This document shows, in pieces, positions 55,591 through 64,000 of a stretch of DNA of 64,000 nucleotides. The position numbers and the translations under genes were made by a program. The notes under the pieces were generated by a model. That model had not been told where the DNA came from and did not search any database. It saw only the letters and a list, made by a program, of their open reading frames with translations. The stretch's first letter is position 1. Each line of letters starts with the position of its first letter. This stretch comes from Hippasteria phrygiana (lineage: Eukaryota > Echinodermata > Asteroidea > Valvatida > Goniasteridae), in NCBI GenBank assembly GCA_037893225.1, contig JAZGUH010000184.1:434001-498000 (forward strand). The letters are read 5' to 3'.

Positions 55591-56117
55591 TTTTTCTTTC
55601 ATTTCCGACCGACCCTGCCTGGATTTCGTACCAAGAAAAGAAAACAGAATAGGCATAATTTCTCAAATTTCGTGGAAAAAACGAACAGAAATATTTATGC
55701 TAAGCCTAATTGCACAACGCGACGTTCAAAGCAGTGCACTAGTCCACACCACATCAGGGTCACTGTGTATTCCACTTGTTCGTGTCCTTAAAGCAATTAT
55801 TACTTTAACATGACACTGAGATTACAAGTGAAGTAATTAATAACGATTTATTAAACAAACAAACAAAGGTACCCTAGGTTATCCAACATCCAAAGATAGT
55901 TGCCAAAATTAGGTTGGTTGATTTGTTTTTAACTTTTATTGAAAAATCATGCACAGAAAGTGTGCTCCAGCACGGGAAAGAAACATTTCCATCACAACAG
56001 AATTCTGAAATCATGGGCAAATTTGTATTTTTACGGTTGCCACAGAAGATTTATATTTTGTTTATTTAAAATATGTCTATTGCCAAAGATGTTGTTTCAT
56101 TTCTTTAGAAATCAGTG
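55591..56117. other. Non-coding stretch between array and LINE
   Basis: No gene recognised. The LINE 3' tail, an ATT/AAT microsatellite, begins at its right edge. Confidence 0.35.
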
Positions 56118-56668
56118 GAATTATTATTATTATTATTATTTATTCGGCATAAAACAAGAACAACAATGATACAGAATACAAGCAAACTTTAAAAACATTA
56201 CAATATAAATAATGAATATACACTATAATATAATAAAAAATTCGCTGAACATACATTAAAAAATATATAAATTAGACAGTCACAGTATACAAGGACAAAG
56301 CCAGTGATATATGCCAAGAATTGAAAAAGTTAACTAAATAGCTGTGACCCGAAGGCCTTCAATTCCAATTACCGCTTGCTGGAATACATAAAACAGATAA
56401 TCATATGTTTTTAAATTAAATAAATAAATGAAGCAAATTAGTATACACAAGTATAAATAAAAATAGATATATATATAAATATAAATATGCAAATAAATAG
56501 GAATAAATAAGGAAATAAGCAAAAAGATATAAATAAGTAAACAAATAAGCAAATGTATAAGTAAACAACTAGGTAAATAAATATGTAGGGGAGCTGGAAT
56601 AATAAAAAAATGGGTAAATAGGAATACAGTGTATATACACATCAATAAAATCTATACAGTATTTAACT

Positions 56669-57397
56669 TCACGTAAACATTTCTCTCTTTAGATGGTAAA
56701 TCCAAGTGAACAGGGGTAAAATAACTAAATCAATTCGTAGTTGTTTAGGGAGCTCATCACAAAATCTAGGGAATACATGTATAGGTGAATAGTGTAAACG
56801 ATTAGTACAGGCCTGGAGGTGAGTAAACTTTACATCATCAACATGGCGAGTGTTTACGTGGACGTTATTAAGAACAGTATCACTTAAGATATTCTTACTT
56901 AACGATTTAACCACTAAGGAAATCAATAAAAACTTCCTACAAGATGTAAGAGTAAACCAGTTAAGAAGTTTCAGTCTATCGGGGTAAGGCATTTCCATTT
57001 TCCGCTGTTTAAGTATAATACGTGAGGCCCGTCTTTGAATTCTCTCCATGTCATCCACAAGTCTCTGGGTATGCAGATTCCAAACTGGCAACCCGTACTC
57101 TAAATTTGGCAATACCAAAGACTTGTATAGACAAAAGAGAGCATACGTAGAGAGACCCGATGACATACTAGAAATTAAACCCAGCAATCTGTTAGCACGT
57201 GATGTAACATAGCTATCATGGCTATCCCAAGTAAGGCGATTATATATAATAACTCCAAGGTATTTAACTTCATCCACAACTTGGAGGGCTTCTGATTGAA
57301 GCTTATATACAGGATTAACTATATCTTTTATACAAGACAATCTCATAACCTGGGTTTTTGTCGAATTTAGTTTCATTTTGTTGGCTATACGCACCAC
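56669..57397 (-). pseudogene. LINE reverse transcriptase, C-terminal part
   Basis: It continues the reverse transcriptase after the frameshift: KMKLNSTKTQVM, VKYLGVIIYNRLTWDSH and LPNLEYGLPVWN are the usual thumb and C-terminal blocks. The frame ends at 56,669 before the A-rich 3' region. Confidence 0.85.
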
Positions 57398-58479
57398 TCA
57401 GCCATTACATCGAGATCACTTTGTAATACAGCCTGATCTGACAAATTATATATGGGGCGGTATATAACAGTATCATCAGCGAACAAAGCACAAGGAGAAT
57501 TAAACAAGATTGGTAAATTATTAATGAACATATTAAAAAGTAAAGGTCCCAAGACACTTCCTTGTGGAATTCCAGATGTCACTACACTCCAATTCGAATA
57601 ATAGCCTTGGTACTGCACACGTTGCTGTCGCCCGTAAACAAACGAACGAATCCAAAACCATACATTGTCTCTGATGTTATAAAGTGTTGACAGTTTATTG
57701 AGCAAAATTTCATGCGGCATGACGTCAAACGCCTTAGAAAAATCCAAGAAGATTGCGTCAATCATCGGCGGTTTCCGCTGGTCCAAAATAGACCGCCATT
57801 CATGTGTAATATTCAAGAGTTGAGTAACGCAAGATTTCCCTTTTGTAAAACCATGCTGAACAGGGGAAAGTAAACAATTGTCACTAAGGTGGTTGCAGAT
57901 AGATTTGGCTATTATTGTTGTTTCCATGCATTTACTTACAATTGAAGTAAGGGCAACAGGCCGATAGTTAGATGTCAAAGAGCGGTCACCCCGTTTGAAA
58001 ACTGGTGAAATATTTGCCAGTTTCCAAGACATGGGTAATTCCCCTTTTAATAGCGATAGGGAAAACAGGCGTTGTAGAACCGATGACATAGGTTTCGCAG
58101 ATTTGTTCAGTAAAGTCGGTGTTAGTCCATCAGGTCCGGGCGATTTCTTCTCGTCCAATTCAGTAAGTTGGCGAAAAAATTTACCTCGGGAAATATCGAT
58201 AGACATAAGGGGAGGAATGGGCATTTTACAACCAGCTGGTATAGATGGTACATTGTCAGCCGGCGAAAAAACGGATTGAAAAAATTCACCAAACTGGTCA
58301 GCAATATCAGAAGGATGGTCAATAACAATTCCGCCATTCGCCAAGATGGAAGGCGACGGATTACGCTTCCGAGAATGTACATAGGCGAAGAAACGTTTTT
58401 TATTATCCGGCAGGGCGAACAGATCGTTGACATATCGGCCATTTTGTGACGAAGGCTCCGCGAATTGAACGAAATGCAA
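57385..58479 (-). pseudogene. LINE reverse transcriptase, main part
   Basis: Conserved blocks are present: a linker (FFAYVHSRKR), LANISPVFKRGDRSLTSNYRP, FLDFSKAFDVMPHEIL with the first catalytic aspartate, SGIPQGSVLGPLLF, and the active-site FADD. The C-terminal part continues after a one-base frameshift near 57,395. The N-terminal side fuses directly to the first residues of the endonuclease, so the roughly 230-residue AP endonuclease and part of the linker are deleted. Confidence 0.88.
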
Positions 58480-58564
58480 TTAACATGACCTTTACTAGAC
58501 TTGCTGTTTCCAGGCAAAACAGTATTAACAAATTCAGTAGACTCACTCAGGTCAGATATGTTCA

Positions 58565-59128
58565 TTACATTATCAGGATCATCAAAAAAAGAGTCCGTAA
58601 ATACCGGCAAAGAACACAAACTACAAGTCCAGGGTTCCTCTGCATTGACGTATAGAGTATGTTGTATTCAGTTAATGAAACTCCTTGGCATGTCGTATGA
58701 AACCATTTTTCACAAATAGAGCACAACAGTCCATGTTGATTCGATTTAACTGGCTTTCCACAGTCACCACAGGGATATTTGTAAATAGGACCAGGATTGA
58801 TCTCAATGTCACCAGCCATTACAAGAACGAGCATGATACTCACTGTGGCACTAGGAGTACACTGCCGTTGTCCTCTAGCGTGCGTGTACGTGACTGTAGC
58901 ATTAGCAGAGGCATGCTTACTGCTTGAGACTGCCGAAGAAGCAATGAAGTCCAAACAGTTCACAGCGAAAACATCATGAGATTTCTCGATGAACTCGTTA
59001 GGATCGATAGCAGAATCATTGCAGAATTCAAAACGATGGGAGGAATAACCGAAGACTCGTTTTATAACTGTAAATGTAGAGAGCAGCAACGTGGCACGTC
59101 CGACCGCCATCTTGCGTGCAGCCAACAT
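58565..59128 (-). pseudogene. LINE 5' frame with 2A-like peptide and PHD finger
   Basis: Of 187 codons, residues 97-114 match the 2A consensus (MAGDIEINPGP, scission expected before the last proline). The PHD finger follows with C120, C123, C136, C139, H144, C147, C171 and C174 in C4-H-C3 order. 2A-like sequences are known from CR1-type LINEs of sea urchins and amphioxus. The frame is lost at a T-run near 58,585, after which the original protein continues in another frame to the start of the endonuclease (ISFNSRSLRHKM near 58,455). Confidence 0.82.
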
Positions 59129-59160
59129 ACATGATCAAATTAACAATTTGATAACCATAT

Positions 59161-59843
59161 AAATAAAATGGGACGCCATATTAATTGGAAATCATCAACA
59201 GATTCGGCAAAATTTAGTGACGGTCATCGCCAGCGAAACTTTTACCGGCACTGCAGCCGGCATAGGCCACACCTGCTATTTGACATAAATAGCACTATGC
59301 ATGTTTTGTGAACAAAAATATTACTTCTTTTACCATAAACAGTGATATTCTTTGAAATATGTTTGAATTAGCGCTAAGGGTCTATAACCTGCTTACAATG
59401 GTATCCTTGCTCACAGAGGCATTATTATTAGTGATGTTAAAACCTCGATATACAAGAAAAATCATGGAGGAATTTCCTCCATTGAAAAATGAAGCAAAAT
59501 GAAACAACACTGCAAGTACCACGTGGACGCACCTGAAGAATGTTCAAACTTACCGGTTTCTTAGAACTGTCTTTCTCGTCTAATGGTCGCCCAACGCAGA
59601 ACTTTTCCGCGATGTCCACGATCGAATCGGCCCATGTTGTCGACTTGCAAGTTTCAAAATAGTGTCTTACTAATTCTCAACGTGTTTGAGTACGGATATT
59701 GTTACGCATAACTGTTCACAATCGTAAGCTTTAACGTCCCACCCACATGCTTTTAGTGGTTTCTAAATGCGCCTGCGTACCGCCTACCTACACACACATT
59801 AACTTTCTGGGATGCAGTAGTCACGTCATGCCAACTATCGAGA
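59161..59843. other. Non-coding stretch right of the LINE
   Basis: No gene. It contains the 20-bp palindromic insert at 59,463-59,482, listed separately. Confidence 0.4.
59463..59482. mobile_element. 20-bp palindromic insert of the same type
   Basis: CATGGAGGAATTTCCTCCAT is flanked by AGAAAAAT and TGAAAAAT (seven of eight bases identical). It shares the CATGGAGG...CCTCCAT ends of the inserts at 29,082 and 35,120. Confidence 0.5.
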
Positions 59844-60479
59844 GGCGGATGTTAATTAGAAATATGAAAGAAACATTTTAATTTTTCAAAACATGTGCGG
59901 TACACTTTCTCTCAAAGACGGCATTTCACACAAACTCCGAACACCGCATTTCCGGATATTCGTGACTAAAATCATGCCTCTTTAGGCGGATATTTGGAAA
60001 AGAAGCCATTCTTGGAATAGCCCCTTGCTGAAATTAAGTGTGCCCAGGAAGGTGGTAATTATAAATATAAAAGAAAAATGTGAATTTTTCAAAACATGTG
60101 CGGTACACTTTCTTTTAAACAGAGGCTATTGGACTGAACCGAAAGGAATTGGTGTCGAGAACTCTTTGAAAAGGGCTCTCTTGGAACGACCAATTATTTC
60201 ATAAAAATGACCCATAAAACAATACTAAACATAATATATATCGCTTTACTGATACCTATTCTGAAATTGTATGCAAAATTTGTTAGTAATTTCTTGAAAT
60301 TTCTCGAAAATTCGTTGTATGAATGTAGCGATTTCGTTTTTAAAAGCACCTCCTTTTGTCGCATGGATTCTAGTTTTCAATATGCGGCTGCTCTGATCAG
60401 GCGAATCGCGGGCCCTATTGCGAATCGCCGGCTGAATCGCCGGCTGAACTTCTGCCAGGTCATTAGTGGGGTATCCAGC

Positions 60480-60535
60480 GGGGGGGGGGGGGGGGGGGGG
60501 GGTAACTCCCCCCCCCCCCCCCCCCCCCCCCCCCC
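60480..60535. repeat. G22 run followed by C28 run
   Basis: A G-run and a C-run separated by TAACT can form a long G:C hairpin or quadruplex. Assembled lengths at such sites are unreliable. Confidence 0.9.
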
Positions 60536-60759
60536 ACGGCGGCATTTGAGGCGTCATAAAAACAAAAAGAAATATAGCGTTTTAAAGACGATTTTAAGAC
60601 GATTCAGACGTTGTTTGCCCTCGATCCCTGGCACAAAAAGCTGGACATGCTGGATAGCCTACACTACTGCAGGTCATGCAAAGACTTGCCTAACGTCTTG
60701 GGCCAAGACTACCTTCAGAGTAATTGCAGAATACCCCGCCACCCAAAAGAACCCCCTAA

Positions 60760-61600
60760 AAAACGCAGATACGCGAATACGGGGTGGGATGGAGTCTGAC
60801 CAGGCGATAGAGGGGGCAATTTCTAAGTCCAATGTATGTACGTCCCCGCCCCGGAGGTGGATACGCGGATATGCGAATACGGGGTGGAAGGGATTGTGGC
60901 GGGGCGATACAGGGCGCCATTTTCCCTTTAAAAAATCCTCCGAGGGGGCTGGAATCTTACTTGCGTGCGCAATTGGAATGGGAAGCTCGGTCAAAAGTCT
61001 AAGTCCAATTAGCCTTTTAGAGGTATGGCGGACACAATAGGAGAGGGCGCTATTTGATTTGGGTAAACCTTTTGTGAAACCACAGGAAATCTCAAAGGTG
61101 AAGATTAGACATGATCTATGGATTGTACTTTTGATACATCTTTAACTCAACACAATATCTGATTCTGACTTTCACTGGAATTTGTGGTTTCACAAAAGGT
61201 TTACCCAAATCAAATAGCGCCCTTCTATTGTGTCCGCCATACCTCTAAAAGGCTAATGTATCCCCGGAGGTAGATACGCGGATACGCGGATACGGGTTGG
61301 GATGGAGTCTGGCTGGGCGATAGAGGGCGCCATTTTCCCTTTAAAAAAAATCCTCTGCGCAATTGCAATGTGAAGCTCTGAAAAAATGTCTAGGTCCAAT
61401 CCACCTACCGGGAGGTGGATACGCGGATACGGGGATACAGGGTGGGAGGGAGTGTCAGTCCAAAGCCCAAGCAGAAATTGTTAACAAGGAAAACAGCGCC
61501 CTCTGTAAAACAGCGCCCTCTGTTGACCCTCCTCCACTTTTACCCCGTATCCGCGTATCCGGATACGAGGTGGAGATACGAGTGGCGGGGCATTCTGCAA
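60760..61600. repeat. Repeated GGATACGCGGATACG segments
   Basis: Four partial units with GGAGGTGGATACGCGGATAC, GGGGCGATAGAGGG and CGCCATTTTCCCTTTAAAA occur at about 60,765-60,850, 60,855-60,955, 61,262-61,350 and 61,418-61,460, with an inverted piece near 61,540. A MITE splits one unit. Confidence 0.75.
61010..61255. mobile_element. 246-bp hairpin MITE with AT duplication
   Basis: The ends TAGCCTTTTAGAGGTATGGC are inverted for about 75 bases. AT flanks both sides. The uninterrupted unit at about 60,826 reads AAGTCCAATGTATG, so the insertion point is confirmed inside the window. Confidence 0.85.
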
Positions 61601-61677
61601 TTGTGCCTACAACATTCTTTCCTATAATCCTAAATATATACAGAAGTTCACACACGTACGTACGCACATGTACCATG

Positions 61678-61935
61678 TGGGATCAGGTTGGTGTAGTGGT
61701 ACTTTCCTCGCCTTCCACCACTGTGACCCCGGTTCGAATCCCGGCTGGGGCCAACATGTGGATTGGGTTTTCAGTCCCTACCTGATTCCGTGGGTTTTCT
61801 CCAGAATTATTATCTGGGGTTTTCCTCCCACGTCTAAAACTGTAACTTCCTTCCTCATCTTCTATCAGGGACCCCACTGGAAATAAGTCGAAAGACTTTC
61901 GTGGGCTATCCCGGCTGAATCCCGAATAATAAATA
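61678..61935 (+). mobile_element. tRNA-derived SINE
   Basis: The A-box-like TTGGTGTAGTGGTACTTTCC and B-box GGTTCGAATCCCGGC are followed by a body with GTGGGTTTTCTCC and GGGGTTTTCCTCCCAC, ending in AATAATAAAT. Layout and orientation are those of an intact SINE, distinct in body from the one at 47,184. Confidence 0.82.
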
Positions 61936-61936
61936 C

Positions 61937-62240
61937 CATGGAGGAAGAAAACACAAGGAGTTTGAACGGCCCGCCAACCCCCACTGTTTATTTATTGACC
62001 AATTAGCGACCTTAACTGACCAGCGGTAAAGGCATGGAGGCCTCCCGGTGCGCGCCCACTTGTCCGACCGTTTTACGACCGCGATAAGCTCTTTGTGCAC
62101 AGGATTCGGTACTGCTCCGGACTGCTCAGTGGAGATATGAATTGTTGGCGTTGTCAATAGTTTAAAAATAACGAACAAGCGAATACAAACGTTTCTCATG
62201 CGCAGTAGTCCACTATATAGCTGTAGTATTCTTCCTCCAT
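61937..62240. mobile_element. Possible 304-bp relative of the short palindromic inserts
   Basis: The ends CATGGAGGAAGAA and TTCTTCCTCCATG are perfect 13-bp inverted repeats matching the ends of the 28-bp inserts. The flanks do not form a direct repeat, so this is a weak call; it starts where the SINE ends. Confidence 0.35.
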
Positions 62241-62479
62241 GCATGTACATTGTAATCCCGAAAAACAACACAGCACACGCAGCTGAAAATGCTCATTAAT
62301 AATTCACGACGTTGACCTAAGCAGTTGACCTTTGATAAAATTGCCACTGCGCATGCTCACAACCCGATCGAAATATGCTGTACAGCGTACGGGCGATGTT
62401 TGATAGTGCTTGGAATAGTAACCTTTGGCGTGAGAAATAGTTTCTTTGATATCTAAAATAAATAATTAAGGGTTTATTA

Positions 62480-62752
62480 GGCCAAATAAAAAAAAATACA
62501 TGTTTAGCGTCCCCGCCCGCTTCCTTTTTTTTTTTTCGAAAAAAAAAAAATCCCAAAACAAAAAGTCGTATTTTTAGACTTTAGCATCACCTTGTGTATG
62601 CTGGCGGCCATCTTGAAAAATAGCCCAGCCGGACGTCTTGGAAAATGTGTCGAGCGGCCATTTTGAAAAAAAGAAAAGAAAAAAAAAGGGCCTCCTCCTT
62701 CCTATTTTTCAAAAAGGCAGGACGCTAAACATGTTTTTTTTTTTATTTGGCC
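62480..62752. mobile_element. 273-bp MITE with TTA duplication
   Basis: The ends GGCCAAATAAAAAAAAATAC and their complement are inverted for about 38 bases, including CATGTTTAGCGTCC. TTA flanks both sides (62,477-62,479 and 62,753-62,755), as in PIF/Harbinger-type elements. Confidence 0.85.
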
Positions 62753-62755
62753 TTA

Positions 62756-64000
62756 TATATTAAAACAGCATTATAGCTTGTGATTTGGATCACAAGGCCT
62801 TTTGACGTGATTGTCCGTTCTCACACGGGATGCGTATATCCGGGCAGCCATGGCATTAGTAATAGTATACAAAACGCTTGTGCTTTACGTGTTAACAGAA
62901 AAGGGATGACAAAGAATAAGTAGCGCTACAGTGAAGCACGACAAGACTCAGTGGGCGTATTCGAAACCCCGTTCGCGTGTTGAAGAGATTTTAGACTTGA
63001 AATCGAGTCGGTAATTGGACGGTTTTATTATATTCGTCTGGGGTATAGCGCATACCGCTCTATTAGTTGCCAACATGCGTGTGTTTCACTGGCATAATAG
63101 CATAATATGCCACGCTGTACGACGGACAAAACAAGGCTGTCTAACGACTTGTCCAAGTCTAAAGAGAGTTTCCAAAACGCAAACCGTGTTCACGAACAGG
63201 ATTTTCACTCCCCACTTACTGGGGAGTAGATGAAGAACGTCAAGAACAAAGATGGCGGACTAAGGCCCTTCCGGAACTTGCGTTAATTTTTGTGAAATTC
63301 GAGAAGCTCTCATGCAATCCAGGGACAGTATATAATAATTATTAAAAAATGGGATCAATGGAGTGGGATTGTCTTCGCCAATTATTATTGCTGTTGCACG
63401 ATTTCAATTATTTTCGTAAGCTCGTAAATTGTCCTTTCTTTTCATTCGTAGTATTAATATTTGCATAAGTAATGAGGATCCTTGACAACATAAACAATAC
63501 GATGTAAATAATGTATTATAAGTTTGAAAAATATGTCATTTTGAATTCATGGGTCCATGATATTATACTGACTAAATACAGATAATATCTTTAAAAACCA
63601 AAGAATGTCATTTGGAAAGAACTCACAGTATGTGTCAAATTACACTGGGAACATGTTGCCAGTGAGCATAAAATTAAGAATTTCATGGGATGAGAATATG
63701 TTCCTTTTGGAATTAAGATTTCTCAGCTCCCAGAGTTTTAACAACCTGAAGAAATACCGTAGACAACAGACGAAAACCTAAACTATTGTACGTATTCAGT
63801 GGTTGTGTTTTACTCGATATTTCTTTCTTTTCTTTAGTATGAATATAAACTTCATTATTTGGCTCCGCACATGATGACTCAGCACCAGGGCTAATCTGCA
63901 AGGGCACGCCGTGAAAATGACCATGTTATGTAACAGCACGCCCTGCTTGCAAGCGCTGCTGTAGCTAATTAGTATGGAAATTTATTTTAATTTAGTAGCC
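62756..64000. other. Non-coding stretch to the window end
   Basis: AT-rich, with no gene, SINE or clear inverted repeat recognised. A few frames of 60-70 codons have no support. Confidence 0.4.

Larger units (their letters stand above)
56118..59160 (-). mobile_element. CR1-like LINE, defective
   Basis: On the minus strand the order is a 5' frame with a 2A-like peptide and PHD finger, the very start of an AP-type endonuclease, a reverse transcriptase, an A-rich 3' untranslated part and a terminal AAT microsatellite (56,118-56,150). The endonuclease is missing between about 58,440 and 58,480, and two frameshifts break the rest, so the copy is dead. Confidence 0.88.
54612..60423. mobile_element. 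5.8-kb unit with 0.5-kb inverted ends
   Basis: 54,612 to about 55,120 matches about 59,844 to 60,423 in reverse (TCGCAATAGGGCCCGCGATT at the outer ends). A roughly 200-bp unit that includes AGAAAGTGTACCGCACATG is repeated four times at 54,843-55,590 on the left. No transposase is visible; a CR1-like LINE occupies much of the interior. No target duplication could be established. Confidence 0.7.

Overview
This is eukaryotic DNA, almost certainly from a marine invertebrate animal and probably a deuterostome such as an echinoderm, hemichordate or cephalochordate. The signs are spliced transposon genes, tRNA-derived SINEs, a CR1-type LINE with a PHD finger and a 2A-like peptide, and many copies of the motifs GTAGGCCTAC and ACATGTACATG. 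I cannot name the species. No host protein-coding gene is recognisable, so the window is essentially mobile and repetitive DNA.

Bases 1 to about 13,620 are the right part of a Polinton/Maverick-like integrated DNA-virus element whose left end lies outside the window. It carries a protein-primed-type family B DNA polymerase (open at the left edge), a retroviral-type DDE integrase, an A32-like packaging ATPase, a putative capsid protein, a paralogous pair of putative minor structural proteins, and several small membrane or coiled-coil proteins. Every reading frame is intact, intergenic gaps are tiny, and most genes start at a TATA-like motif that runs into the ATG (TTTATAAAATG). The genes form two strand blocks: replication and integration genes sit with head-to-head and tail-to-tail partners on the left, and a plus-strand structural block occupies 6.1-13.4 kb. 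A perfect 60-bp palindrome contains the start codons of two divergent genes. The last gene may be extended by -1 frameshifting into a tail with two late-domain-like motifs. No adenain-type protease is visible; it may lie upstream.

Bases 14-52 kb form a nested set of large inverted repeats: 14.19-16.12 with 50.20-51.98 kb, 16.25-17.23 with 38.06-38.95 kb, about 23.0-23.35 and 26.5-27.1 with 37.6-38.06 kb, and 27.97-31.12 with 33.65-36.62 kb. Younger elements interrupt the arms: a 2.8-kb IS630/Tc1-type transposon with a four-exon, twice-frameshifted transposase, a 3.15-kb element full of TTCTATAGAA palindromes, a hAT-like element and several MITEs. Because the arms are duplicated, several insertions have their empty site preserved inside the same window. 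A family of 20-29 bp palindromic inserts flanked by 7-8 bp direct repeats stands out. A roughly 97-bp satellite array fills 44.6-47.6 kb and is itself interrupted by a MITE and a SINE.

Bases 52-64 kb hold a tandemly duplicated tRNA-like segment, a 48-bp perfect palindrome, a 5.8-kb unit with 0.5-kb inverted ends that encloses a defective CR1-like LINE (endonuclease domain deleted, two frameshifts), short tandem repeats, a second tRNA-SINE, and MITEs with AT or TTA target duplications.
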